NCBI RefSeq assembly: GCF_000007305.1
Contig: NC_003413.1
Coordinates: forward strand, 62,001-126,000
Direction of reading: 5' to 3'
From: Pyrococcus furiosus DSM 3638
GTDB lineage: Archaea > Methanobacteriota_B > Thermococci > Thermococcales > Thermococcaceae
Length of the DNA stretch: 64,000 nt
Part shown: one piece after another, positions 1-8,837 of the stretch
Position numbering within the stretch: position 1 is the first letter of the stretch
How the letters are laid out: each line of letters opens with the position of its first letter
The notes under the pieces: generated by a model
What the model was told of the DNA's origin: nothing
Seen by the model: only the letters and a program-made list of their open reading frames with translations
The model's database searches: none
Position numbers and translations under genes: made by a program

Positions 1-283
1 TTTCCTTAATCTTTTTGAGAAGTTCGGATGGAGAAACTGCGGTATATGCATAACCTAGCCACCCTCTTTGGACTAGTGTTCTCTTGAGCAATCCCTTTTT
101 GTAGAGACTTAGTACATGGGCCCTTACACTTCTCTCACTTATTCCTAGCTCTTTTTGTATCTCTTTAATCATCATATTCTTTTTCTTTTCGAGGAGAAGC
201 TTATATATCCTGATCTCGTTCTTTTTCAGACCAATTACTTTTAGTAACTCTTCCAGCCTCTCTATACTCTTGTGTTGTCCCAT
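1..283 (-). CDS. HTH transcriptional regulator, N-terminal part (runs off window)
   Basis: An open frame reads leftward from ATG at 283 and leaves the window at base 1; 94 codons are visible. The protein begins MGQHKSIERLEELLKVIG and has the layout of a winged helix-turn-helix: IYKLLLEKKKN as helix 1, MIKEIQKELGISERSVRAH as the turn and recognition helix, then KKGLLKRTL leading to the wing. This resembles the TrmB/ArsR-like regulators common in Thermococcales. A GGTGAG ribosome site precedes the ATG. The C-terminal effector part, if any, lies outside, so ligand and targets cannot be told. Confidence 0.7.
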   Translation of the reverse strand, partial: MGQHKSIERLEELLKVIGLKKNEIRIYKLLLEKKKNMMIKEIQKELGISERSVRAHVLSLYKKGLLKRTLVQRGWLGYAYTAVSPSELLKKIKE

Positions 284-345
284 TTTCTCACCTATGAATG
301 CTTTTCTTCATAGGTTAATTAAGAAAAAAATGGTTAAAAACTTTT

Positions 346-714
346 TTACTCGGCCCATTCATCATCTGGTATGGCTTCCCTTTTTGCTGGGATTATGCAG
401 ATGAACTCAAATGTTTCGGAATCCTCGTTTTTATATCCGTGTGGTTCATTTGGAGGGATGTAAATGTAACTCCCAGGGACTACCTTAAACCAACTCTTTC
501 CATCCTTAGTTAGGTATCCTTCGCCCTTAACCACAAATATTTCGTGCTCCCAGTCGTGACTGTGGATGGGTATCTCTCCTCCCTTTTTAATGACAAAATA
601 TCTCATTGCAAAGTTCTTTGCTCCTATTTTAGGGCTTATAAGCCATCTTATGGTTGTTCCTTCGGCATTTGGGACCTCCTTCTCTGGAGTGTCCTTAACA
701 TGGCCTATGTACAT
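346..714 (-). CDS. Small single-domain cupin protein
   Basis: A 122-residue protein with both cupin motifs: GGEIPIHSHDWEHEIFVVKG (His, His, Glu metal ligands) and GSYIYIPPNEPHGYKN (the final His ligand). This is the typical metal-binding beta-barrel of small archaeal cupins, whose substrates are mostly unknown. A GGTGATG ribosome site lies just before the ATG at 714. It is divergent from the peptidase gene at 786, the two starts being about 70 bases apart, so the promoters share a short region. The fold is clear from the motifs; the function is not assigned. No signal peptide is visible, so it should be cytoplasmic. Confidence 0.75.
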   Translation of the reverse strand: MYIGHVKDTPEKEVPNAEGTTIRWLISPKIGAKNFAMRYFVIKKGGEIPIHSHDWEHEIFVVKGEGYLTKDGKSWFKVVPGSYIYIPPNEPHGYKNEDSETFEFICIIPAKREAIPDDEWAE

Positions 715-785
715 TTCGCATCACCAGGAAATATATCGGGATATATGTATTTAAACTAATCTATGGATATTATTTGGGGTTGCCT

Positions 786-2441
786 ATGCAGTTTGATGCA
801 AAAAATGTATTTTATAATGTTGTTGAAATATCTAAGTTCCACAGAATTCAAGGTTCTAGCGGTTTAGTAGAGGCGGCTAAATACATATATGACAGAGTTA
901 AGGAACTTGGGTTGGAAGTGGAGTTCTTGGCGGATATTTACGATGGAAAGACAATTCACCTAACTCTCCCCTCTCCAATCGCTTGGGATGTAGTTGAGGG
1001 AGAACTAGAGATTGGTGAAACTAAGCTAACGATAAAAGACTCTCCCCTCCTGGTGATGGCCCATTCCCCAAGTGGCGAATTTGAGGGGGAAGTAGTTCCG
1101 ATTCTAAATGAAGATGACTGGGAAAAGGCTGAAGGAAAAATTGTTTTGGTTGGAGAAAAATGGAGAAATGCCTATGAGAGGGCTAATGAGGTTGGAGCCA
1201 AAGGATTTATAGCATATAGGAAAGGAACTGGGAATGCCTTTCCCTATATAGGGCTCTTTTTAACAAAAGAAGATCTTAAATGGGCCAAAATCCCAGCAGT
1301 TGCAGTTCCTGAAACCATTGCAAATGAGATAATATCAAAGGCCAAGAAGGGAGGAGTAAAAGCTAAAGGTAGGGTAGTTACGGAGATAAAGGACAGAGAA
1401 ATACTCCCAATTGTCTATGCAAAAGTTGGGGAGCCTCCTTATCTGCTCTTCTCTGCCCATATCTGCCATCCAAAGCCAGGAGCCAATGATAATGCTTCAG
1501 GGAGCGCTATGTTAATTGAGATTGCAAGGGTATTAAAAGATAAGTATGGAAGAGTTGGATTTGCATTTCTCTGGATTCCCGAGTATCATGGAACTCAAGC
1601 ATTCATTCCAAGGGCAAATTTAGAGGAAATTTATGCAAACATAAACCTAGATATGGTTGGGGGTAGTGAGGATAGAGCGAAATCCACAATAATGCTTGTA
1701 AAAACGCCTCTTTCACGGTTCTCAGTTATTTCAGGAGTTTTGGAAATGTACCTTGAGAAGTTCAACTCCGGAGGGAAGACATTTTCTGGGAATAAACTCC
1801 CACTAATGAAGCTGAGGACTTATCCATATGAAATGGGCAGTGACCATGACATATTCAACTTCTTTGGAGTCCCTGGGACAATGCCAATAACTTGGCCAGA
1901 CAAATTCTATCACACCTCAGCCGATACTCCAGAAAAGTTGAGCCTCGAGAGCCTTGAGATTATTGGAAAGGCCGTTGTATCGACTGCAGACTTTTTAGCT
2001 AATGGGAAAAAGGAGGAAATTGAGAGAGTGGCGAGGGGGTATCTAATGAAGTACTTGGGAGAGCTCTCAATTGAGAGAAAGCTTGAAGTTGCTGAGCTTT
2101 TGGCCATGAACGGACTTTCTAGGGATTCTAAATTCTTAGGATTATCCATGGGCCAGGAGATTAGTGAAGAAGGTTGGGTTGAGTGGACTAGGAAGGGATT
2201 AGTGAGTGTAAGGTTCCCTCAAGAGAATAACCAAAGAAAGGGTGAAGAATTTGAGCGCTTAGTTGAAGATGACAGAATGACTAGCTGTTACATTTCATTG
2301 GGAGTCCCAATTGTAAGCGAAGTCCTACCCGAAGAAAAAGCCTGGAAGGCATTAAGAGATGAATACGGAAAAGTAAATGAAGAGAAAGTTAAAAGAGCGA
2401 TAGAGATCCTTGCAGACCTGGGAGTAATAAAAGCTAGGTAG
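786..2441 (+). CDS. M28-type zinc aminopeptidase
   Basis: A 551-residue protein read from ATG at 786. A TATA-like GTATTTAAA lies near 747-755, which would place transcription start about ten bases ahead, and GGGG at 776-779 may act as the ribosome site. A TTG at 774 would add four residues. The catalytic core has SAHICHPKPGANDNASG (His and Asp zinc ligands), WIPEYHGT (catalytic Glu), NLDMVGG (Asp) and FYHTSADTPE (His), in the order of M28 dinuclear zinc peptidases. The segment around residues 100-200 looks like a protease-associated-type insert. No signal peptide is seen, which suggests intracellular peptide trimming. The last eight bases overlap the convergent glycosyltransferase gene. The family is likely; substrate preference is unknown. 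Confidence 0.8.
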   Translation: MQFDAKNVFYNVVEISKFHRIQGSSGLVEAAKYIYDRVKELGLEVEFLADIYDGKTIHLTLPSPIAWDVVEGELEIGETKLTIKDSPLLVMAHSPSGEFEGEVVPILNEDDWEKAEGKIVLVGEKWRNAYERANEVGAKGFIAYRKGTGNAFPYIGLFLTKEDLKWAKIPAVAVPETIANEIISKAKKGGVKAKGRVVTEIKDREILPIVYAKVGEPPYLLFSAHICHPKPGANDNASGSAMLIEIARVLKDKYGRVGFAFLWIPEYHGTQAFIPRANLEEIYANINLDMVGGSEDRAKSTIMLVKTPLSRFSVISGVLEMYLEKFNSGGKTFSGNKLPLMKLRTYPYEMGSDHDIFNFFGVPGTMPITWPDKFYHTSADTPEKLSLESLEIIGKAVVSTADFLANGKKEEIERVARGYLMKYLGELSIERKLEVAELLAMNGLSRDSKFLGLSMGQEISEEGWVEWTRKGLVSVRFPQENNQRKGEEFERLVEDDRMTSCYISLGVPIVSEVLPEEKAWKALRDEYGKVNEEKVKRAIEILADLGVIKAR

Positions 2442-3492
2442 CCCAAGTTACGTGCCTATTAATTACGTACCTAACTCCAAAGGAAAGGACAATTCCCACT
2501 AGGTTTGCAATTAAGTAGTGAATTCCCAGGAAGAGGAGGATCCAATAGACTATGAAGTTTACAACAGCTCCGCTAAGAGCAGCTATGTGGAACTTTAATA
2601 GTCTTGAGAATATGCTTCCTCTCCTTATATCTTTGAATGTCCATATATCGTTCCAGAAGAAGTTGTTGAGTATCGATAACTCAACGGCTGGAATTACGGC
2701 TATTTCCTTAGGAATTCCCAGGTTGACAAAGAGCCAGAGAAATCCCTCATTGACTAAAATGCCAGAAAGTCCTACTATCGAGAACTTCACTATTCTATCA
2801 ATTTCTCCCTCCCATTTCATAAGTCTATAAATATGCCTCAAGTATTCGAATATGGTTTTTCCTTTGAGCTTGCTCTCCCCCCTTGCTCTAATTCCAAATG
2901 TGAAGGGAACTTCAACGACCTTGCTGTACTTCCCTTTTATTAGAATCTCCATTAAAATCTTAAAGCCTATGGGGTTTAGCTCAACTCCTTCGACGACTTC
3001 CTTCCTTAGTGCAAAAAATCCGCTTACTGGGTCCTTTATGTCTCTAATTTTTGGCAGGGCAATTCTCCCAACCATTATCGCTCCCTTGGAGATTAACTTC
3101 CTGTAGAAAGGCCAGTTCTCTACTTTTCCCCCTTTAACGTACCTACTTCCAATCGCTATATCTGACCCGTTTTTTATTGCCTCAATAAGCTTTGGAATTA
3201 CTTCTGGTGGATGCTGAAGGTCTGCATCCATCACGACAAAGACATCGCCGCTGGCCTCTTTAAATCCCCTTATTACAGCTGATGATAGGCCTTTTTCCTT
3301 GGTTCTTCTAATAACCTTTACTGGATACTTTGAACTTAGCTCCTGGGCCTTTTCCCATGTCCTGTCTGGAGAATCGTCATCTACAACAACTATTTCATAA
3401 TTAAGACCTTGTAATGCATTATCAATCCTAGAAAAGAGCTCCTCAAGATTTTCCCTCTCATTATATGTGGGTATTATCACTGATACCTTCAT
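2434..3492 (-). CDS. Dolichyl-phosphate mannose synthase with C-terminal GtrA-like membrane domain
   Basis: A 352-residue enzyme that transfers mannose from GDP-mannose to dolichyl phosphate, supplying lipid-linked mannose for archaeal glycosylation. Residues 1-230 form a GT-A fold: IIPTYNERENL at the start, VVDDDSPD near 36-43, and the metal/phosphate motif D89-A-D91-L-Q93. Residues about 230-352 contain four hydrophobic segments typical of a GtrA domain, joined by interface helices. I recognise this as the P. furiosus enzyme used for published DPMS crystal structures (recalled, not searched). The gene ends eight bases inside the convergent peptidase gene and lies 34 bases downstream of the fibrillarin gene on the same strand, so co-transcription is possible. 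Confidence 0.92.
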   Translation of the reverse strand: MKVSVIIPTYNERENLEELFSRIDNALQGLNYEIVVVDDDSPDRTWEKAQELSSKYPVKVIRRTKEKGLSSAVIRGFKEASGDVFVVMDADLQHPPEVIPKLIEAIKNGSDIAIGSRYVKGGKVENWPFYRKLISKGAIMVGRIALPKIRDIKDPVSGFFALRKEVVEGVELNPIGFKILMEILIKGKYSKVVEVPFTFGIRARGESKLKGKTIFEYLRHIYRLMKWEGEIDRIVKFSIVGLSGILVNEGFLWLFVNLGIPKEIAVIPAVELSILNNFFWNDIWTFKDIRRGSIFSRLLKFHIAALSGAVVNFIVYWILLFLGIHYLIANLVGIVLSFGVRYVINRHVTWAT

Positions 3493-3526
3493 TATTTAGC
3501 CCCAGAATAAGAAAAAGGAAGAAGAT

Positions 3527-4210
3527 TTAAGGCTTTCTGACAACGAACAGAGCGTGGTCCTTTTCATATGGCTCAAGGTTTAACCTTTCAATGACCTCGA
3601 AGTACTCTGAAAGTTCCCTTTCAACTTCCTTAAAGACCTGTTCTGGCTCCTTAGTTACGTCAATGCTCCTGCTCTTCACAGCTATCATTCCATAACCGCC
3701 TCTCTTGAGGTATGCCTTAGCATTGTCTATGAGTATCTTTGCTTGGGTTGGTTGGGCAACATCCTCAAAAATCACATCAACTTTCGTGACCAATGCCCTG
3801 TACTCTTCTGGCTTTGTTGCATCTCCTAGGATTGGGATTATATTCCTTCTCTCCTCTACAATCGGAACGAGCTCTCTAAGAACTCTTGGAGAGAACTCTA
3901 TTCCATAGATTTTTCCTTCCCAGCCAACTATGTCGCTTACGTGGGATGCCGTAGTACCGCTGGCTATTCCTAGGTAGAGAACGCTCTTTCCTGGCTTTAT
4001 CGGGAAGTTCTTTAGGCCGTTAACTATAGCTGCCCCGAGCTTTGAGCGGTGAGGATTCCATATTCTGTATTCCTCTCCTTCCCACTTTATAACCCTCTCA
4101 CCGTAAACCCTCTGCCCTGGGACTAGGTTCTTCGTTGCTATCTTCTCGCTCCCGTCATCGTCAATAACTACGTAGACCCCAGGGAACTTGTGCTTTTTAA
4201 CCTCAACCAT
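3527..4210 (-). CDS. flpA: Fibrillarin, rRNA/tRNA 2'-O-methyltransferase
   Basis: A 227-residue catalytic subunit of the C/D box RNP that places 2'-O-methyl groups on rRNA and tRNA guided by sRNAs. It has the fibrillarin N-terminal beta domain followed by a Rossmann methyltransferase; [17 protein letters not shown] is the SAM-binding loop and [13 protein letters not shown] carries the acidic ribose ligand. [10 protein letters not shown] holds the conserved catalytic Asp, and AVKSRSID the Lys. Its length matches archaeal fibrillarins. It starts five bases after the Nop56 stop, the expected partner and standard archaeal gene pair; GGAGGTGATTT gives a strong ribosome site. It binds SAM and docks on the Nop56 N-terminal domain. 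Confidence 0.96.
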   Translation of the reverse strand: MVEVKKHKFPGVYVVIDDDGSEKIATKNLVPGQRVYGERVIKWEGEEYRIWNPHRSKLGAAIVNGLKNFPIKPGKSVLYLGIASGTTASHVSDIVGWEGKIYGIEFSPRVLRELVPIVEERRNIIPILGDATKPEEYRALVTKVDVIFEDVAQPTQAKILIDNAKAYLKRGGYGMIAVKSRSIDVTKEPEQVFKEVERELSEYFEVIERLNLEPYEKDHALFVVRKP

Positions 4211-4215
4211 TTAAA

Positions 4216-5424
4216 TCACCTCCTTCTGGGCTTTTCCTTCTTTTTCTTCTTTTTCTTATCCTTCTTCCATGGTTTCTTGCCTTTTCTTTCTTCTCTCTTC
4301 CTCTTTGGCGGCTTTGGATACTTCTCTTTGATTTCCCTTATCCTAGCCTCTAGCTCCTTCTTAAGCTCTTCAGCTATGTATTCTCCCGAGAAGTAGTCAA
4401 CTCTTGCAGCTATGGCTAGCTTTCCGGCTAAAGCTCTAGCTATCTTACCTCTCTGCCACCATGGAGAGCGGTTTATGGCCGGGTATTGGTAGATGACACC
4501 GTGCTTTGGTGGCTTTGCACCAGTCCTTAAGTGTCTGAACAAAGCTTTTTCTGCACCAAGCACTTGAATCGTTGATGAGGGCATCATTGCCAATTCTCTC
4601 AATCCTCCAGCTAAGCTTATTAGCCTTGCAGCGAGCTTTGCTCCAACCAGTGCCTTTAGGTTTGGCGCGACATCGTCCATTGCCCTGTCTATGTAATCCT
4701 CCAACTTCTTTCTGAGCTGATAAAGCCTGTCTATTTCCTCTGCAAGTTGCCTAACTACCTCTATATCAGTCTGATCCATCCATGCACCCATTGTTTTCTC
4801 CTTGGCCTCGAGAATCTTCTTTATCTTCTCCTCACTTAGACCAAGTTCCCTGAGCACCTCTTCGTTTATGTTATCCCTATGTCCGACCGTTTTAACAAAG
4901 GCCACATACTGTGGGTGCTTTGGAAGTAGCTCATCCAACTCTGGGAAGTGGAGAGAGTACCACTCCCTCAACCTAGCTACAAGAAGGTTGATTACCTTAT
5001 CCACATCATCTAATGCCTCTATTGCTTGAATTACCATCTTGTCTCTTGCACCACTCTGCTCTTGGATTCTCATTCTCGTTAGGGCTACTCCAACCTTGTA
5101 GTACTCCTCGAACCAGTTCTCTCCCAGGAACTCTTCTGGGTTGCTCCTAAGTCTTTCTCCTGCGATGTTTGGAAATTCTGTTGTTGCACTAAAGCCGAGT
5201 TCCTTTGCCCTTCTGCTGAGTTCTGGGTGCTCAAAGACAAATTCATCGTAGCCTTTCTCTTTTAGGCTGTTTAGAAGTTCCTCTAAATCCTTTGTTATTT
5301 CCCCTTTGAGCAACTGGTCGAGCACTTTCTCCGGCTTATCGGTGAAGTACCTCTTTTCTATCAAATTCCCATTTTCGTCAAATGCGTAGATTCCCCTAAC
5401 GTTCTCTGAAATAAAGGCTTTCAT
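4216..5424 (-). CDS. Nop56/Nop58 (Nop5) C/D RNP core protein
   Basis: A 402-residue scaffold protein that bridges L7Ae-bound C/D sRNA and fibrillarin. ATG at 5424 (MKAFISENVRG) is chosen because GGGTGATGATA immediately precedes it; the upstream extension lacks a site. The N-terminal domain binds fibrillarin, a coiled-coil central region (about residues 120-250) mediates dimerisation, and the NOP domain (AGGLRELAMMPSSTIQVLGAEKALF and HGVIYQYPAINRSP region) contacts RNA and L7Ae. The last about 40 residues are an unusually Lys/Arg-rich tail (KKDKKKKKKKEKPRRR), encoded by a long purine tract, probably for nonspecific RNA contact. A TATA-like CTTTTATAC lies near 5460. It is first in the operon with fibrillarin. 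Confidence 0.95.
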   Translation of the reverse strand: MKAFISENVRGIYAFDENGNLIEKRYFTDKPEKVLDQLLKGEITKDLEELLNSLKEKGYDEFVFEHPELSRRAKELGFSATTEFPNIAGERLRSNPEEFLGENWFEEYYKVGVALTRMRIQEQSGARDKMVIQAIEALDDVDKVINLLVARLREWYSLHFPELDELLPKHPQYVAFVKTVGHRDNINEEVLRELGLSEEKIKKILEAKEKTMGAWMDQTDIEVVRQLAEEIDRLYQLRKKLEDYIDRAMDDVAPNLKALVGAKLAARLISLAGGLRELAMMPSSTIQVLGAEKALFRHLRTGAKPPKHGVIYQYPAINRSPWWQRGKIARALAGKLAIAARVDYFSGEYIAEELKKELEARIREIKEKYPKPPKRKREERKGKKPWKKDKKKKKKKEKPRRR

Positions 5425-5489
5425 TATCATCACCCTATCAGCTGGTCTTGACTCCAAGTATAAAAGAGTTGGGCTAAAAGCTAAAAAGA

Positions 5490-6041
5490 TTATCTATGGA
5501 GGAGGGCTCTAAGGTATTTCGCTACAATGTCAATTTCATAATTTACCTTTTCGCCTGGTTTAAGAATTCCTAGATTTGTATTTTTTAGGGTATATGGAAT
5601 CACTTGAATCCAGAATCTCCTCTCTTCTACTTTTGCAACTGTTAAAGAAACTCCGTTTAGGGCAATTGAACCTTTTTCCACAACTCCCCATTCTTCGGGA
5701 GGCATCTCAAATGCCATCCTGGTTGTGTTTCTGCCTCTTTTTGACGTTAAAAACCTTACAGTTCCGTCCACGTGCCCTGTGACAAGGTGTCCGTTTACCC
5801 TTCCTCCAAAAGGAAGGGCCCTTTCTAAGTTTACTATTTTTGCCTCCCGTAGATTTGTTCTAGAAAGAGTTTCCTCTCCTACGTCGAATACTGCGACTCT
5901 CCCATCAAAGGAGATAACAGTTAGGCAGACACCATTTACCGCAATGCTATCTCCAGGTTTAACTGGGAAGGGCATTTCTACGTAAAGCCTATTGTTCCGA
6001 AAATTTGCTCTTCCCATTCCCTCAATTATTCCACTAAACAT
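5490..6041 (-). CDS. ribE: Riboflavin synthase, alpha-subunit (bacterial type)
   Basis: A 183-residue enzyme that dismutates two 6,7-dimethyl-8-ribityllumazines to riboflavin plus the pyrimidinedione. Two lumazine-binding barrels are visible: the first starts MFSGIIEGMGR with VNGVCLTV, the second starts VNGHLVTGHVDGTV with LNGVSLTV. This duplication is the hallmark of the bacterial/eukaryotic alpha type, not the unrelated archaeal pentameric riboflavin synthase. The ATG at 6041 follows AGGTGATAGAA; the start overlaps the end of ribD by eight bases. It is the last gene of a four-gene operon. In B. subtilis naming it would be called ribE and in E. coli ribC. Confidence 0.93.
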   Translation of the reverse strand: MFSGIIEGMGRANFRNNRLYVEMPFPVKPGDSIAVNGVCLTVISFDGRVAVFDVGEETLSRTNLREAKIVNLERALPFGGRVNGHLVTGHVDGTVRFLTSKRGRNTTRMAFEMPPEEWGVVEKGSIALNGVSLTVAKVEERRFWIQVIPYTLKNTNLGILKPGEKVNYEIDIVAKYLRALLHR

Positions 6042-7098
6042 TTCTATCACCTGGGTATGCGGTAACTAAAAAGCTCTTCCCGACTCTTTTTATCCCCTCT
6101 ATGTGGAATTTAGGGGCTTCATTGATGTCTCTGACCTTCAGTATCTCAAATGGTTTTATCCCTCTCCCAAATATTTTTGGACCATAAAAGAGATACAGCT
6201 TATCCGCGAAGTTTAAGAATTCTCCCGCTATTCTCCCACCTTCAATTAGCACACTATCTATTCCAATCTCCCCCAACTTTTTCAAAATTTCAAAAGGTTC
6301 GGTGATTGGATATGCTTCGCATATTCCTTTGAACTTCTCTGGCCTTTTAGTGAACACTATAACCTTCCCATTCTCAAAAACACGCAATTTGTGCCCCTTC
6401 TTAATAAAATCTGCAACTTTTCCCTGGGAATCTAGTATCACCTTAAATTTTTCAGTACACCCCTTAATTCTGCAGTCAAGCCTTGGATTGTCTTGAATAA
6501 TTGTGTTGGCTCCTACCATTATGGCCATGTGGCGTCTTCTTAACTTTTGCACTTCTCCTCTTGCTTTTTCATCAGTAATCCATTTAGATTTGAAATTTTG
6601 AGTGGCGATAAAGCCGTCCAAGGTTAGGGCGAGTTTTATAGAAACGAAGGGAATTTTTGTAGTAATGTATTTGACAAAAATTTCGTTGAGCTTTTTTGCT
6701 TCCTCTTCCAAAACTCCAACTTTTACTTCAACTCCAGCCTCCTTCAGTTTTTTAATCCCTCTCCCTGAAACCAGGGGGTTTGGATCAACCATTGCTATTA
6801 CGACTCTTGAAATTCCTTCCTCAATAATTCTGTCTGCACAAGGAGGCTGTTTTCCCCAGTGAGAACAAGGTTCCAGAGTTACGTATAGGGTTGCTCCTTC
6901 AATGGTGTATCCTTTTCTTTTGGCATCTTCAATGGCATTAACCTCAGCATGCTTGTCTCCAAACCTCTTATGCCATCCAGTTCCGATAATCTTGTTGTCC
7001 TTAACTAAAACAGCCCCAACCATTGGGTTTGGATTCGTCAATCCCTCCCCCTTTCTGGCCAGCCTAAGGGCAAGTTTCATGAACTTTTCATCGCTCAT
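6034..7098 (-). CDS. ribD: Riboflavin biosynthesis deaminase/reductase
   Basis: A 354-residue bifunctional enzyme that deaminates and then reduces the pyrimidine intermediate of riboflavin synthesis. Residues about 1-145 are a cytidine-deaminase fold with HAEVNAIEDA (His ligand and catalytic Glu) and TLEPCSHWGKQPPC (two Cys zinc ligands). Residues about 145-354 are the dihydrofolate-reductase-like half, with the ALTLDGFIAT and VGANTIIQDNPRLDCR motifs and LIEGGRIAGEFL. GGTGAGAATA precedes the ATG at 7098. The reading frame overlaps ribH by 11 bases upstream and ribE by eight downstream. The fused form is typical of bacteria; archaea usually have separate enzymes. Confidence 0.94.
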   Translation of the reverse strand: MSDEKFMKLALRLARKGEGLTNPNPMVGAVLVKDNKIIGTGWHKRFGDKHAEVNAIEDAKRKGYTIEGATLYVTLEPCSHWGKQPPCADRIIEEGISRVVIAMVDPNPLVSGRGIKKLKEAGVEVKVGVLEEEAKKLNEIFVKYITTKIPFVSIKLALTLDGFIATQNFKSKWITDEKARGEVQKLRRRHMAIMVGANTIIQDNPRLDCRIKGCTEKFKVILDSQGKVADFIKKGHKLRVFENGKVIVFTKRPEKFKGICEAYPITEPFEILKKLGEIGIDSVLIEGGRIAGEFLNFADKLYLFYGPKIFGRGIKPFEILKVRDINEAPKFHIEGIKRVGKSFLVTAYPGDRNV

Positions 7099-7561
7099 TA
7101 TTCTCACCTAATTTCCTGAAAAGGTTGGCCATTTCAATTGTAGTTAAGGCATACTCAAAACCCCTGTTTGACTTTATTCCAGACCTTGAAATTGCCTGTA
7201 TCTCGTCTTCCGCCGGTACTATTCCAAATATGACTGGGATCCCCTCTTCCAAGGATACTTGTGCTATTCCCCTTGACACTTGAGAGGCTACTAGCTCGAA
7301 ATGTCTTGTCTCCCCCTTTATTAAGACTCCAAGGGCTAATATTGCGTCGTACCCTCTCTTTGCAATTTTCTTCACCGTAATTGGGATTTCAAATGATCCT
7401 GGAACCCTAAAAATATGCACTTCCTCTACTCCATGCCTCTTGAAACAATCAAGGGCACCTTTTAGGAGTTCCTCTGTTAGAAGATCATTAAACCTAGAAA
7501 CAACGACCGCTATTCTTAACCCCTCCCCCCTATAATCCCCTTCAAATGTTCTAACTTTCAT
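7088..7561 (-). CDS. ribH: 6,7-Dimethyl-8-ribityllumazine synthase
   Basis: A 157-residue enzyme that condenses the ribitylamino-pyrimidinedione with 3,4-dihydroxy-2-butanone 4-phosphate. Family motifs are VVSRFNDLLTEELL, RVPGSFEIP, ALGVLIKGETRHFE (with the active-site His) and PVIFGIVPAEDEIQA. The protein normally forms pentamers or icosahedral 60-mers. Its ATG overlaps the ribBA stop as ATGA (7558-7561), indicating translational coupling. The C-terminal 11 bases overlap ribD. The family identification is secure from the motifs alone. Confidence 0.95.
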   Translation of the reverse strand: MKVRTFEGDYRGEGLRIAVVVSRFNDLLTEELLKGALDCFKRHGVEEVHIFRVPGSFEIPITVKKIAKRGYDAILALGVLIKGETRHFELVASQVSRGIAQVSLEEGIPVIFGIVPAEDEIQAISRSGIKSNRGFEYALTTIEMANLFRKLGENNER

Positions 7562-8721
7562 ACCTCTACCCCCGGAATTTTATGTCCAAGTTTTTCAACC
7601 TTTGTTTTAAGATAGAAGAAGTTGTATCTGTTTATTTCCCCAGGAAGAGGTATTACATCTTCAATTTCAATCCCAAGCTCTCTTAGAGCCTTGACTTTTG
7701 AGGGATTGTTTGTGAGAAGTTTTATTTTTTCAATTCCAAGGGCTCTTAAAATTTGAAAAGCAACTTCATAAGTCCTCTCATCAGGAGCAAAACCAAGTGC
7801 CTTGTTTGCTTCTACGGTGTCTAATCCCCTGTCTTGAAATTCGTAGGCTCTTATCTTCTCTCTTAATCCAATCCCCCTCCCTTCTTGGTCTAGGTAAATT
7901 AACACTCCTCCCTCCTGGGATATCGTTCGGAGTGCATTCTCTAGCTGGCTCCCACAGTCACATTTTAGGGATCCAAGTGTATCCCCTGTTAAGCACTTGG
8001 AGTGAACTCTTACGAGAGGTGTTCCCTTAAACGGCTTTTTCACGAGCGCAACATGATCCTTAAAATCTAGGTCGTTTTTGAAGCTGTAAATTTCAAAGTC
8101 TCCGTATTTAGTGGGAAGCTTTGCCTTGCTGTAAACATGAATTAATTGCTTCCTTCTTACGAACTCCTTCCAAATCTCCCTTATTCTAATGAGGGGAAGA
8201 TCATGTTCCTTGGCAAAATGGAAGGCATAATCTAAATTGTGGGAATACCCTTTATCGTCTAATATCTCTATAATGAGTGCATATCTCTTGAATCCTGCCA
8301 TCTCTACTAATTCAAGGGAGGCCTCTGTGTGACCTTTTCGCTTATTTAATCCTAATCCTCCCAGGAGTGGAAGATGGCCAGGATATCGAAAGTTCTCAAT
8401 TCCAAGTCCTTCTGCTACTTTTCTTGCGGTTAGTGCTCTTTCTTCCGCGGTAATGCCAGTGAATACATCTTTGTAGTCAACTGGGATTAGAAAGTTGGTC
8501 TCTCCTCCATTATTGGGAAGTTTAAAGAATCCTCGTTTTATTCCTTCTTCCATATCTAGAGCTAGGCAGAGCAAGCCTTTGGCAGAAAGCATAAAGTTTA
8601 CGACTTTAGGGGTTGCAATTTCTGCGGGAAATACTAGATCAGCCTCATTCTCCCTCTCCTCGTCAATAAGAACTGCAGGTCTTCCTGAGAGGAAGCTGTT
8701 CCTAATTTCTTCGATGTTCAT
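7558..8721 (-). CDS. ribBA: DHBP synthase / GTP cyclohydrolase II fusion
   Basis: A 387-residue bifunctional enzyme for the two entry points of riboflavin synthesis. Residues about 1-195 are 3,4-dihydroxy-2-butanone 4-phosphate synthase (RPAVLIDEERENEADLVF, RYPGHLPLLGGLGLNKRKGHTEA). Residues about 200-387 are GTP cyclohydrolase II, with zinc cysteines in CLTGDTLGSLKCDCGSQL and the catalytic loop YLDQEGRGIGLREK. ATG at 8721 is preferred because GTGAG lies just ahead; an upstream start would add seven residues. A TATA-like ATATTTAAAT at about 8757-8766 lies upstream, so this is the promoter-proximal gene of ribBA-ribH-ribD-ribE. Most archaea use GTP cyclohydrolase III instead, so the operon looks bacterial in origin. 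Confidence 0.94.
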   Translation of the reverse strand: MNIEEIRNSFLSGRPAVLIDEERENEADLVFPAEIATPKVVNFMLSAKGLLCLALDMEEGIKRGFFKLPNNGGETNFLIPVDYKDVFTGITAEERALTARKVAEGLGIENFRYPGHLPLLGGLGLNKRKGHTEASLELVEMAGFKRYALIIEILDDKGYSHNLDYAFHFAKEHDLPLIRIREIWKEFVRRKQLIHVYSKAKLPTKYGDFEIYSFKNDLDFKDHVALVKKPFKGTPLVRVHSKCLTGDTLGSLKCDCGSQLENALRTISQEGGVLIYLDQEGRGIGLREKIRAYEFQDRGLDTVEANKALGFAPDERTYEVAFQILRALGIEKIKLLTNNPSKVKALRELGIEIEDVIPLPGEINRYNFFYLKTKVEKLGHKIPGVEV

Positions 8722-8837
8722 ATTTCTCACAATATGTCTCAAGTATAGAACTAAAATTTAAATATTGTGTTCCAAAAATAAGACAGAAACTAAATGCAGA
8801 GCAAAGGTATAAATACTCCAAAATCATAAATTCAACG

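Noticed and set aside
4190-4396. Phe/Leu/Ser-rich plus-strand ORF opposite the Nop56 tail
   Set aside because: It is the complement of the Lys-rich tail of Nop56; composition is explained fully by the antisense of AAG/AAA codons and there is no ribosome site.
8722-8837. FMN riboswitch ahead of the riboflavin operon
   Set aside because: The leader is short and AT-rich with a TATA box and lacks the conserved RFN element helices; archaeal rib genes are not known to use it.
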